Translations under genes and position numbers: made by a program
Shown here: positions 1 to 8,069 of the stretch, piece after piece
Position numbering within the stretch: position 1 is the stretch's first letter
Layout of the letters: every line of letters begins with the position of its first letter
Assembly: GCA_030430625.1 (NCBI GenBank)
Contig: JAUIKL010000012.1
Location: 1-40,903, forward strand
Length of the DNA stretch: 40,903 nt
Source of the DNA: Gemmatimonadota bacterium
GTDB taxonomy: Bacteria; Gemmatimonadota; Gemmatimonadetes; Longimicrobiales; Gaopeijiaceae
Reading direction: 5' to 3'
The notes under the pieces: generated by a model
Databases searched by the model: none
What the model saw: only the letters and a program-made list of their open reading frames with translations
What the model was told of the DNA's origin: nothing

Positions 1-164
1 ACCCAGCCGCTGTCGCCCAGGCGAATCTCGGCGTGTCGCCGCGAAACGGACGGGTTGTCGATGATGACGTCCGCGCCTTCGTCGCGACCGACGATGATCG
101 AGGGCTGCTTGAAGTCGTACGCCTGCATCGTGCGGCGACCGAGGAGCAGCGTGAGCTTCGGCAT
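1..164 (-). CDS. FHA-domain protein, N-terminal part (cut by window edge)
   Basis: The complement strand reads an open frame from an ATG at 164 to the window edge (54 residues visible). It begins MPKLTLLLGRR and carries the forkhead-associated signature: Gly26-Arg27 in the first conserved block and Ser41-Arg42-Arg43-His44 in the second. FHA domains bind phosphothreonine peptides. The gene lies 121 bp downstream of the Ser/Thr kinase on the same strand, so the product is probably a reader of that kinase's phosphorylation. Anything after residue 54 is outside the window, so further domains cannot be judged. Confidence 0.85.
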   Translation of the reverse strand, partial: MPKLTLLLGRRTMQAYDFKQPSIIVGRDEGADVIIDNPSVSRRHAEIRLGDSGW

Positions 165-285
165 CGAAGTCTACCTGGTTGGGTTGGCGATCCGTGCGCG
201 GGCTCGACCCGCTCGACCATGCTCGCATAATGCTTCGCGGCGCGTCCTCGGTCCAGATTGTCGCGCGGCGGCGGATCGAGCGCTC

Positions 286-2277
286 CTACATCTCGTCGGC
301 CACGGCAGAGCAGCGCGGGTGGCCCGGCACGAGGTCGAGACAGCCTGAGACCAACTCGGCCGCCCGACTCTCCTCCCCCTCTCGAAGGGCGGCTGACGCG
401 TCCCACGCCATCCTTTCTCCGACCTTCAGAAGGAGCGAGGCCGCCTCGGGGCTGTCGGGGGCGAGCTCCCGCAGGCGCAGGGCGTAGGAAGCGACGTCGC
501 CGCCGTCGACGCCGAAGTATCGACCGCGCTCCTGCGCGTCGGTCGCCAGGCCACGAAGTCGATGGATCTCCCACGAGGCGTCGACCGTGGCACCGGCCGC
601 CTGCAGTCGTCGAACGGCCTCGGGGATGTCACTCTCGGCTACGGAAGCGAGAACGGGTGAGAGCAATCCCGACGCGGCTTCGATCGGGAGGAGTCGGACT
701 CCACCCTCGATCCCTCCTTCGGTGACCCATACCGACCGCACGGCGCCGCGTTCGGCCAGGGCCGTGAGACCGTCCAGGTCGACGGATCGACCCCAGGGCT
801 GAGCCCAGCCTACCGCTCCCACCGTGGCCAGGAGCACGACACCCGCAGCGATCTTGCCTGCCCCGCCACCCGATCGACGTTTCGGTGGGCTTCCCGCCGC
901 ACGGGTGCGTCGAGAGGTCACCAGGGTCACGTCCTGCATCGTGCCCGGCCCGAGGGCTACCGTGGTCTCCGTGCCCTCGTAGCGGGGGTCCCGGACCTCG
1001 ACCGAATAGCTGCCGGGCGCCAGGCCGTTGGCGACGAGGGGCGTGGGGCCCTCGGCCACGACCGACCGGCCCTCGCGAACCTCGACCTTCACGCCCTCGT
1101 CGTCGGTGAGCACCTTGAGGCTCGCGACGTCGGTGTCGCCTCCTCCCTCGGCTACGCGAAGGAGCGCTTCGCGCAGCTCACGGGCCGACTGAAAGCGCTG
1201 CGCCGGATCACGCCGCAGCAGCTTCATGACGATGCTCGCCATGGCCGGTGGTACGACCTGCCCCGTGCCACTCATGGGGAGGACCTCCGCCCGGTCGGTC
1301 GCGACCATCAACTCGTAGATCTGGTTCGTCGACTCGTGCGCCAGGTTCCCCAGCCAGGGATCCCGCCCCGTCAGGAGCGCATAGAGGATCACACCGAAGG
1401 CGAAGAGGTCGGTGCGCCCGTCGACGGCCTCGGCGCGAATCTGCTCGGGTGCGGCGTACCCCGGCGTTCCCAGCGTCCCCGCGGTGGTGAGCCGGCTGTC
1501 GGCGTCGCGCTCCGCGATCTTGGCGATCCCGAAGTCGAGAACCTTCACCATCTCCTCTCCACCGCGGTCGGTGGTGAGCATGAGGTTCTCGAGCTTGAGG
1601 TCCCGGTGGACGACCGGCTCGGGTCCCTCGTGTGCGGCCATGAGGGCGTCGCATACCTGGAGTCCGAGGCGTACGGTCCGGTCCACGGAGAAGGGCCCGT
1701 CCCGGTCGAGCGCGTCGGCGAGGCTGCTGCCCTCTACGAACTCCATCAGGAAGTAGATCAGGCCGGCCTCGATGTCCTCTTCGTACGTCGAGAGGCCGAC
1801 GATGTGCTTCGAGTCGGCGCCGAGCCGCTTCATGATCTGCGCTTCGCGGAGGAAGCGCGCTCGCATCTCCTCCGCTTCGGCCCCCGTCATTCGGTCGACG
1901 CCGAGGATCTTCAGGGCTTCGATCCAGCCACCCTTCACGTCCTCGACCTTGTAGACGGTCCCGAACGAACCGGCGCCCAGCCGCTTCTGGACTTTCCACT
2001 TGTCCCGGATCAGGGTGCCGATCAGCCGGTCTTCCTCGACTCCCGAGTCGGCGTCGGCGGCCGCCTGGTCTTCCTTGAGCCGCTCGACGTCTTCGGCCGA
2101 GAAGGCTACGGTGGCGTTGGGATCGGCCGGAGGCGTCGGCGGAGGCGTCGGCGCGGGCGGGACGGCGTCCGCAGGGATCCGCACCGTGGCGTTCGGGTCG
2201 AGTTCTGGCACCTCGGAAGGATCCCAGGCCACCGTCTTCGGCGGTGGAGGCTTCTTTTCGGCGTCGTCGGTCGACAC
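286..2277 (-). CDS. Transmembrane Ser/Thr protein kinase with PEGA-like domain
   Basis: A Hanks-type kinase of 663 residues. The proline-rich N-terminus holds two DPNATV repeats (residues 27-32 and 52-57). The kinase domain spans about 94-373, with glycine loop GAGSFG (101-106), ATP-binding Lys123, catalytic HRDLKLEN (224-231), DFG (248-250) and the APE-type segment AAPEQ. A PEGA-like beta domain follows at about 385-453, then a basic linker, one membrane helix (about 473-493) and an extracytoplasmic C-terminus of about 170 residues of unknown type. All catalytic residues are present, so it should be active. It probably phosphorylates cytoplasmic targets in response to an envelope signal, with the adjacent FHA protein as a likely partner. 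The start codon is GTG; a secreted-protein gene is divergent upstream. Confidence 0.95.
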   Translation of the reverse strand: MSTDDAEKKPPPPKTVAWDPSEVPELDPNATVRIPADAVPPAPTPPPTPPADPNATVAFSAEDVERLKEDQAAADADSGVEEDRLIGTLIRDKWKVQKRLGAGSFGTVYKVEDVKGGWIEALKILGVDRMTGAEAEEMRARFLREAQIMKRLGADSKHIVGLSTYEEDIEAGLIYFLMEFVEGSSLADALDRDGPFSVDRTVRLGLQVCDALMAAHEGPEPVVHRDLKLENLMLTTDRGGEEMVKVLDFGIAKIAERDADSRLTTAGTLGTPGYAAPEQIRAEAVDGRTDLFAFGVILYALLTGRDPWLGNLAHESTNQIYELMVATDRAEVLPMSGTGQVVPPAMASIVMKLLRRDPAQRFQSARELREALLRVAEGGGDTDVASLKVLTDDEGVKVEVREGRSVVAEGPTPLVANGLAPGSYSVEVRDPRYEGTETTVALGPGTMQDVTLVTSRRTRAAGSPPKRRSGGGAGKIAAGVVLLATVGAVGWAQPWGRSVDLDGLTALAERGAVRSVWVTEGGIEGGVRLLPIEAASGLLSPVLASVAESDIPEAVRRLQAAGATVDASWEIHRLRGLATDAQERGRYFGVDGGDVASYALRLRELAPDSPEAASLLLKVGERMAWDASAALREGEESRAAELVSGCLDLVPGHPRCSAVADEM

Positions 2278-2456
2278 GTAGCGGCTCGTCCTCCGGGGGG
2301 GCGGTCCTCACTCCGAACGTACCGGTCTCGCGGAAGTAGGGTCAATCCTGATCTGACGGTGCGCGGTCGTTTGGGGCCGTTGGAACTCCAGCGAGCTGCG
2401 CGGCGTGACGAGGAAAAAGGCTTGCAGTCCGGGACGCCCGGTTTTCCTTTGCAATC
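2278..2456. promoter_or_regulatory. Divergent control region with hairpin against the start codon
   Basis: 179 bp between the divergent kinase and lipoprotein genes. At 2411-2448 the arms AGGAAAA and TTTTCCT can pair, enclosing a CCGGG-ACG-CCCGG hairpin (2429-2441) followed by TTTTCCTTT (2442-2450). This looks like an intrinsic terminator but ends only six bases before the ATG at 2457, and no Shine-Dalgarno sequence precedes that ATG. It may be an attenuator or translational control element. No convincing sigma-70 promoter could be chosen on either strand. Confidence 0.35.
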
Positions 2457-3512
2457 ATGAGATCGCATCGTCCTGCAGCGCTCGTGGTGTCCGCATTCGT
2501 GGCGGGCTGCTACACGCCTCCCGAGGGTCCCCCCGAGACGCGGGCCGGAGCCATGGAGCCCACCGCGCTCGTCCTCCAGGCCGTGGACGCGGGCACCGGC
2601 TCGGCCCTGTCCGATGCGGAGATGACCGTCCGATACCTCGTGCGGGCCCCGATCGTCTTCGACGCGTCGGCGGTGGAGCGAGTGTCGTCGGTCGAGCCGT
2701 ACGAGATCGAACACCCGGTCAACGAGGCCGAGCTCGTGGTGGAGGTGCGACTCGAGGCGGACTCGTACCACCGACTCGACACGGTGTTGGCCGTGCCGAA
2801 GGGGTCGTCGGCCGGCCCTCTCACGATGCGTCTGTCCCGACGACTCGGACGTACCGCCTCCGGCCCCGAGCCGACCCGGACGGAGCCCGAGCCGGTGCGG
2901 CCGACCGGAATCGACCGGAGCGCCATGGTGGCAGGGGACCGAGCGTACGGCCAGGAGTCCTGGTTGGAAGCGACCGAGGCCTACCAGCGGATGCCCGCGC
3001 CGACCAACGAGATGGACGAGTACGGTCGAGCGTATCGCGACGCCAAGGTGCGACAGGGAATCGCGCACGTGAACCGATCCGAGTTCGCCCGCGCTCTGGA
3101 GATCCTGGAGGAAGTCGCCGAGATGCAGGACCCCGGCGCCGAAGCGTACCTGCGCCTCACACAGGCGCAGTGTGCCGTCGGTCGAAACGAGGAAGGGCTC
3201 GGGACTCTGGCCCTACTCGGACGCCTGCGGAATCGCATGCCTCCGCTCGAGCAGAACCGGGTGAGTGCGATGATCGCCTACCGGCGGGGCACGTGCTATC
3301 ACGCGGCGTTCGAGCGGGCGGAGACGACACGGGAGCGTGTGAGCACAGGCTCGGACGCGATCGAGCAGTTGAACGCCTTCTCCCAGGGCGCGCGGGAGAT
3401 GTCCCCGGTGCCGCCCGACGTGGCGAGAGCCGTCGAGCACGCCGAGCGACTCGTGGTCGAGATTCAGCGGTCGATCGTACCGGGTCGCGGCGACGGGTCT
3501 CCCCTCCGCTAG
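2457..3512 (+). CDS. Lipoprotein with TPR-like C-terminal half, unknown function
   Basis: Predicted 351-residue lipoprotein. The signal peptide MRSHRPAALVVSAFVAGCY ends in a lipobox with lipidated Cys19. Residues about 35-135 form a beta-rich domain that resembles carboxypeptidase-regulatory or PEGA-like folds (ALVLQAVDAGTGSALSDAEM...). A Pro/Glu/Thr linker (PEPTRTEPEPVRPT) follows, then about 190 helical residues with TPR-like spacing (Tyr/Ala-rich helices, LEILEEVAEM, YLRLTQAQ). I do not recognise a family. Expression may be tied to the divergent kinase. The gene ends just before a strong hairpin shared with the convergent neighbour. Confidence 0.8.
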   Translation: MRSHRPAALVVSAFVAGCYTPPEGPPETRAGAMEPTALVLQAVDAGTGSALSDAEMTVRYLVRAPIVFDASAVERVSSVEPYEIEHPVNEAELVVEVRLEADSYHRLDTVLAVPKGSSAGPLTMRLSRRLGRTASGPEPTRTEPEPVRPTGIDRSAMVAGDRAYGQESWLEATEAYQRMPAPTNEMDEYGRAYRDAKVRQGIAHVNRSEFARALEILEEVAEMQDPGAEAYLRLTQAQCAVGRNEEGLGTLALLGRLRNRMPPLEQNRVSAMIAYRRGTCYHAAFERAETTRERVSTGSDAIEQLNAFSQGAREMSPVPPDVARAVEHAERLVVEIQRSIVPGRGDGSPLR

Positions 3513-3572
3513 TCGGTCGAGCGGCGCCGCCACGGACGCACGTCCTCGACCCGCCGAGGGGGCCTCCGAACG

Positions 3573-3609
3573 ACGAACGGCCCCACCCGTTCGGGGTGGA
3601 GCCGTTCGT
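3573..3609. terminator. Bidirectional terminator between convergent genes
   Basis: A long hairpin lies between two converging genes. The left arm (3573-3588) pairs with the right arm (3594-3609) in 15 of 16 positions around a GTTCG loop. A U-rich tail is absent on both strands. A second perfect hairpin, CCGGCGGG-GGAT-CCCGCCGG, follows at 3621-3640. The position between two stop codons makes termination the simplest role. Confidence 0.6.
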
Positions 3610-3651
3610 CAGCCCGCCGGCCGGCGGGGGATCCCGCCGGTAGTCAGGGTC

Positions 3652-4887
3652 CTACTCGTTACCGGTGCGTCTCCGGTCTTCCGGCCACGCCGGTCCCATG
3701 TCGCCGCCGGCCACGGGCGCCATGCCCATGAAGTTGAACTTCTGGATCCGTGTGCCCTCGTAGGTCTCGGTCGTGTAGATGTTGCCGTCCGAGTCGACCG
3801 CGAGGGAGTGGACGGCGAAGAAGAGCCCCGGCTGACGGCCGCCGTCCCCGAAGCTGTAGACCACTTCCATCGTTTCACGACGAATGACGTAGACCTTCAT
3901 GTTCTGACCGTCCGCCAGATACATCCAGGTCTGCTCCTCGTCCGGCGAGAAGTCGAGATCCCAGGTCGACCCCTGGGAACGGGTGGCAGGAGCGATGATG
4001 TGCTCGCTGACGAAGGTCCCGTCCTTCTGGAAGACGGAGATCCGGTTCGACGGTCGGTCGCACACGTAGATGAGTCCGTCGTTGGACAGCTCGGCGCAGT
4101 GAACCGGGGTCCGGAACTGCTGCGGGGGCTCCTCGCCCGGCTCGTAGCGGCCCGGACGCTCGTTCGTCGGCTCGTTTCCGTAGGCGCCCCACATGCGCTT
4201 CATCTCGCCGGTGTTCTGATCGATGATCGCGACACGCTGGTGGGCGTATCCGTCCGCGACGATGACTTCACCGTCCGCGTCGTTCACGAAGACCTTGGCT
4301 ACCCGACCGAAGTAGTCGGTGGCGGCGTTGTCGTAGCCCTGCCCCGGCGTGCCGTACTGTGCCAGGAAGGTCCCGTCGGCCGTGAACTTCACGATGTGTC
4401 GATCCTGACCGGCATCGGTCTGTCCGTTTCCACCGATCCAGACGTTGTTCATCGCATCGACCGTGATGCCGTGGTTCGATCCGGGCCAGACGTAGTCACC
4501 GGTTTCGGTGCCGGGCCCACCCCAGGACTGGACGAGGTTTCCGTCGCGGTCGAACGCCAGGACCGGCGGAGCCGGGCGGCAGCACTCCGAGAGTGGCGGG
4601 TCCTGCGCAGCGCCGATCTCCTGGGACGCCATGAACTGGTCGGGGGTGTTTCGGTGGACCAGCCAGATGTTGTCGTTCGCGTCGACGTCGACCCCGATCG
4701 TCGCGCCCATGATCCAGTGGTTCGGCAGGGGCTTCGGCCAGAAGGGGTCCACCTGGAAGGTCGGGGCCATGCCCGCAGCGGAGTAGTCGGAGTTGATCTC
4801 ACTCCCCTCCATCGCTTCACTGGCGCACCCGACGGTGGTCGTCACGGCGACCAGGGCGGCTACGGCCAACAACGTGCGCTTCTGCAT
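3652..4887 (-). CDS. NHL-type beta-propeller lipoprotein
   Basis: Secreted lipoprotein of 411 residues starting at the ATG at 4887, chosen because it begins a clean signal peptide, MQKRTLLAVAALVAVTTTVGC, with a lipobox. The open frame extends 39 codons further upstream, but that part is not signal-like. The body has repeated NHL-type blades: GVDVDANDNIWLVHR, GITVDAMNNVWIGG, ADGYAHQRVAIID, LIYVCDRPSNRISVF and LAVDSDGNIYTTE. A vicinal SECCRPAP motif sits in the first blade. Relatives are often named after peptidyl-alpha-hydroxyglycine lyase, but I see no basis for that enzyme activity. A likely role is periplasmic or surface binding. A second propeller gene lies at 6523-7563, beyond a divergent membrane-protein gene. 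Confidence 0.85.
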   Translation of the reverse strand: MQKRTLLAVAALVAVTTTVGCASEAMEGSEINSDYSAAGMAPTFQVDPFWPKPLPNHWIMGATIGVDVDANDNIWLVHRNTPDQFMASQEIGAAQDPPLSECCRPAPPVLAFDRDGNLVQSWGGPGTETGDYVWPGSNHGITVDAMNNVWIGGNGQTDAGQDRHIVKFTADGTFLAQYGTPGQGYDNAATDYFGRVAKVFVNDADGEVIVADGYAHQRVAIIDQNTGEMKRMWGAYGNEPTNERPGRYEPGEEPPQQFRTPVHCAELSNDGLIYVCDRPSNRISVFQKDGTFVSEHIIAPATRSQGSTWDLDFSPDEEQTWMYLADGQNMKVYVIRRETMEVVYSFGDGGRQPGLFFAVHSLAVDSDGNIYTTETYEGTRIQKFNFMGMAPVAGGDMGPAWPEDRRRTGNE

Positions 4888-5060
4888 GCTCGCGTCCTGA
4901 TGGGGAAGACAGGTCGGCCCGGCGCCGAACGGAAACGGGGTCGGGCAAGACGGATACGCTACGCACCGACCGCCGCCGCCGCAAACGATTTTACCCGTCC
5001 GCACGGGCCGGGTCGGCTGGCCTTTTGAGTATGCCGCTGCCCCCCTACGTTGGCCGCCCT
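4888..5060. promoter_or_regulatory. Divergent intergenic region with candidate promoters
   Basis: 173 bp between the divergent NHL lipoprotein and HupE-like genes. Rightward, TTTGAG (5024-5029) and TACGTT (5046-5051) are 16 bp apart, which would put the transcript start within a few bases of the ATG at 5061 and give an almost leaderless message; no Shine-Dalgarno sequence precedes that ATG. Leftward, TAAAAT (complement of 4988-4993) is a good -10 match without a convincing -35. Both assignments are by eye. Confidence 0.3.
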
Positions 5061-6404
5061 ATGACATCTGTGAACCGAACCCGACAAGTGGCCGCCGTCA
5101 TCGTGGCCATGGTGCTCCTCCTACCGACCTGGTCGGGAGAGGCGCACGAAATTCCCGCCGACGTCACGCTCCAGGCGTTCGTGAAGCCGGAGGGGGACGC
5201 GCTTCGCATGCTCGTCCGCGTCCCGCTCGTGTCCCTGAGGGACTTCGACTTCCCGGTCTTCGGACTCGGAGACTACATCGACGTGGCGGCGTCCGGAGGC
5301 ATGATCCACGATGCCGCGGAGATGTGGGTGGCCGAGTACGTGGAAATGCTCGAGGGAGGGCGCAACCTCGGCCGGCCCGACGTCTCCGCCGTGAGGATCG
5401 CCATCCCGGGAGACCGCGCGTTCCGGTCGTGGGACGCCGCTCTCGACAACGTGGGTTCGGCGCCCCTGCCCGACGGCATCGAACTGCCCTCCCGACAGGC
5501 GATGGTCGACATCCTGCTGGAGTGGCCGATCGAGTCCGAAGCGTCGGACTTTTCGATCGACTCGCAACTCGGGCACCTCGGTCTCCGGACTGTTACGGTC
5601 CTTCGCTTCCTGCCTCCCGGTGGGGCGGAGCGCGCCTTCCAATTCTCGGGCTTTCCCGGCGTCGTGCGTCTGGACCCGCGGTGGCATCAGGCGGCGTGGC
5701 GTTTCGTGGTGTTCGGCTTCGAACACATCCTCGACGGGATCGATCACATCCTCTTCCTGCTCTGCCTCGTCGTTCCGATCCGGAGCTTCATGGCGCTGGT
5801 TCCGATCGTGACCTCCTTCACGATCGGCCACTCGATCACGCTGATCGCTGCGGCTATGGGGATGACGCCGAACGTCCTCTGGTTCCCGGCTCTGATCGAG
5901 ACGTTGATCGCGCTCTCGATCGTCGTCATGGCCTTCGAGAACATCCTCGGTACGAACCTTTCGAAGCGTTGGATGGTGGCCTTCGGATTCGGGCTCGTGC
6001 ACGGCTTCGGCTTCTCGTTCGCGCTGTCGGAGTCGTTGCAGTTCGCGGGGGCGCACCTCCTGACCTCGCTCTTTGCCTTCAACGTCGGGGTCGAACTCGG
6101 CCAGCTCTTCGTCCTGGCCCTCGTCGTGCCTCTTCTCGGCTTCCTCTTCAAGAAGTGGCTGCCGTCGGTGACGGGGGTCGTCCTCCTGTCGGCGCTTCTG
6201 GCCCACACCGGGTGGCATTGGATGCTCGAGCGCGGAAGCGGGTTCCTGGCCTACGACCTGAGCCTGCCCGTGACGGACGGACCGATCGCCCTGACGCTGG
6301 TTCGCTGGCTGATCCTGGCCGGTGTCGTGGCCGCCACGCTGGCCGTGTTGACCCTCGCCTTCCGATGGTGGGGGGACCGGGCGACGCCACCGGACGAAGC
6401 CTGA
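5061..6404 (+). CDS. HupE/UreJ-like membrane protein with extracytoplasmic domain
   Basis: 447 residues. The start at 5061 gives a signal peptide (MTSVNRTRQVAAVIVAMVLL, cleaved near GEAHE); an in-frame ATG 12 codons upstream is less likely. About 190 extracytoplasmic residues precede a six- to seven-helix membrane domain that starts near FGFEHILDGIDHILFLL. That His/Asp-containing helix, the SFTIGHSITL helix and the FGFGLVHGFGFSFAL helix are typical of the HupE/UreJ_2 family. HupE and UreJ relatives are linked to nickel or metal uptake, but no hydrogenase or urease gene is in view, so the substrate is unknown. The protein is flanked by two beta-propeller genes. Confidence 0.85.
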   Translation: MTSVNRTRQVAAVIVAMVLLLPTWSGEAHEIPADVTLQAFVKPEGDALRMLVRVPLVSLRDFDFPVFGLGDYIDVAASGGMIHDAAEMWVAEYVEMLEGGRNLGRPDVSAVRIAIPGDRAFRSWDAALDNVGSAPLPDGIELPSRQAMVDILLEWPIESEASDFSIDSQLGHLGLRTVTVLRFLPPGGAERAFQFSGFPGVVRLDPRWHQAAWRFVVFGFEHILDGIDHILFLLCLVVPIRSFMALVPIVTSFTIGHSITLIAAAMGMTPNVLWFPALIETLIALSIVVMAFENILGTNLSKRWMVAFGFGLVHGFGFSFALSESLQFAGAHLLTSLFAFNVGVELGQLFVLALVVPLLGFLFKKWLPSVTGVVLLSALLAHTGWHWMLERGSGFLAYDLSLPVTDGPIALTLVRWLILAGVVAATLAVLTLAFRWWGDRATPPDEA

Positions 6405-6522
6405 CGGACGTCTCGTAGCGCCCGCGGACTGGCGCCCCGGTCCGCCGCCGACCAATGTCGGGCGTCCGCACATGTGTCCACGCGGGTTCGTTCGAAGTCC
6501 CTGTAGCCGCGGAGTTGTCTCG

Positions 6523-7563
6523 ATGTCGATTGCCCGTCCGTCCGCCCTCGCCCTGGCCTCCTTCGTTCTCATCGTGGCGCCGTCGATCGTCGAGGCGCAG
6601 ATGATCGCGCCGAACCCGTACGCAGCGGTTCCGGGCGTGTGGGCCGAGTTACCGAATGGACGGACGTGGGGCGCCACGAGCGCGGTCTATCCGGCCCCGG
6701 ACGGGATGTCGATCTGGGTCGCGGAGCGGTGCGGGGTGAACTCGTGCGCCGACTCGGACGTCGACCCGATCCTCCGGTACGATCTCGACGGCAACCTGAT
6801 GACCAGCTTCGGTTCCGGAATGATCTACTGGCCCCACGGCCTGCACGTGGATCGTGAGGGCAACGTCTGGATTGCCGATGCGGTCGGCTACGGCCCGGAG
6901 CCGGCCGGTCGGGGTCACGAGATCATCAAGTTCTCCCCCGAGGGTGAGGTCCTGATGATTCTCGGGGAGAAGGGGAACCCGGGGCAGAGTGAGACGCAGT
7001 TCCTACGCCCCTCCGACATGCTCGTGGCACCGGACGGGAGCATCTTCGTCGTGGACGGGCACCACGCCAACGGAAACAACCGGGTCGTGAAGTTCGATGC
7101 CGAAGGGAACTATCTGATGGAGTGGGGAGAGACCGGTACGGCCAACGGCCAGTTCCGGGATCCACACGCACTCGCCATGGACTCCCGCGGCCGGCTCTTC
7201 GTGGGCGATCGGGCCAACAGCCGAATCCAGATCTTCACGCAGGACGGTGAACACCTCGAGACGTGGCACCAGTTCGGACGCCCGAGCGGGCTCTTCATCG
7301 ACGAGAACGACGTGCTCTACTCTGCCGACTCCGAGTCCAACACCGGGCGCAACGCCGGATGGCGGCGCGGGATCTACATCGGGAGCGCCGAGACCGGATT
7401 CGTGACCGCGTTCATCCCCGACACCGAGCCGGATCCCGACAACTCGGGAACGAGCGCGGCCGAGGGTGTGGCCGTCGACGCCTATGGGAACGTGTACGGC
7501 GCAGAGGTGGGTCCGCGGATGCTGCGGAAGTACGTGAAGCGGGCCAGCGGAGTGCACCGGTGA
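6523..7563 (+). CDS. Secreted NHL-repeat beta-propeller protein
   Basis: 346 residues from the ATG at 6523, which has GGAG about eight bases upstream and opens a signal peptide MSIARPSALALASFVLIVAP cleaved near VEAQ. NHL blades recur: GLHVDREGNVWIADAVGYG, DMLVAPDGSIFVVDGHHANGNNRVVKFD, ALAMDSRGRLFVGDRANSRIQIF and GVAVDAYGNVYGAEVG. It differs from the lipoprotein propeller at 3652-4887 in having a cleavable signal peptide and no lipobox. The 118 bp before it (6405-6522) show no clear promoter. It is followed with a GTGA overlap by a small lipoprotein gene and may be co-transcribed with it. Function unknown. Confidence 0.85.
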   Translation: MSIARPSALALASFVLIVAPSIVEAQMIAPNPYAAVPGVWAELPNGRTWGATSAVYPAPDGMSIWVAERCGVNSCADSDVDPILRYDLDGNLMTSFGSGMIYWPHGLHVDREGNVWIADAVGYGPEPAGRGHEIIKFSPEGEVLMILGEKGNPGQSETQFLRPSDMLVAPDGSIFVVDGHHANGNNRVVKFDAEGNYLMEWGETGTANGQFRDPHALAMDSRGRLFVGDRANSRIQIFTQDGEHLETWHQFGRPSGLFIDENDVLYSADSESNTGRNAGWRRGIYIGSAETGFVTAFIPDTEPDPDNSGTSAAEGVAVDAYGNVYGAEVGPRMLRKYVKRASGVHR

Positions 7564-8069
7564 GATCAGCGGGGCGACTGACATCTCGTTGGTCGGTCAT
7601 GGCTCGTTGTACGGTCGTCGCCACGATCGCCGCCCTTTGCCTTTCTGCGTGTGGGGAGGAGGATGAGATCCTCCTCCCGGCGGCGTTGCCGATCGACGGC
7701 CGGTGGGAGTTCGACGGGATCATGTCGAACCTGGAGAGCGACGCGCGCTGCCGTTTCTCCGGTTCGATGACTGTCACCCAGGTCGGTGACTTCATCGACG
7801 GGACGGGCCAGACGGTCCTCACGTGCGACATGTTCGGCACGCCTCGAACCTACGAAGCGGAAGGGGCGATCGGCTTCGGTGCAACGGGGCCACGCGGCCT
7901 ATCGCAGAACGGAAATCTGGTCTTCAGCCTCGGGCTGTGCGGGATGCGCGGTTTCCACTCGGATGGCCTGATCGAGGGTACGTCCGGGTGCCCGATCCCG
8001 GCCGACCCGGACGACATACCCATGATTGGATTCTGGCGGGCCGTGCGCGCCGGGACGGGAGGGGTGTGA
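7560..8069 (+). CDS. Small lipoprotein, unknown function
   Basis: 169 residues from a GTG at 7560 that overlaps the preceding stop (GTGA) and has GGAG seven bases upstream. An in-frame ATG at 7599 is possible but lacks a ribosome-binding site. The N-terminus contains a hydrophobic stretch, VVATIAALCLSACG, with a good lipobox. The body is beta-rich (GRWEFDGIMSN, GSMTVTQVGDFIDGTGQTVLTC, GLIEGTSGCPI) with four cysteines after the lipobox, suggesting a small lipocalin-like or beta-sandwich domain. No family recognised. The next gene overlaps by one base (TGATG), so translation is probably coupled. Confidence 0.75.
   Translation: MRSAGRLTSRWSVMARCTVVATIAALCLSACGEEDEILLPAALPIDGRWEFDGIMSNLESDARCRFSGSMTVTQVGDFIDGTGQTVLTCDMFGTPRTYEAEGAIGFGATGPRGLSQNGNLVFSLGLCGMRGFHSDGLIEGTSGCPIPADPDDIPMIGFWRAVRAGTGGV

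Noticed and set aside
3652-4887. Peptidyl-alpha-hydroxyglycine alpha-amidating lyase
   Set aside because: Only the NHL propeller fold is visible; active-site residues of the lyase cannot be identified.
5121-6677. Long - strand open frame opposite the HupE-like gene
   Set aside because: Composition is charged and repetitive (Arg/Glu/His-rich), with no signal or domain; the + strand gives a typical membrane protein.
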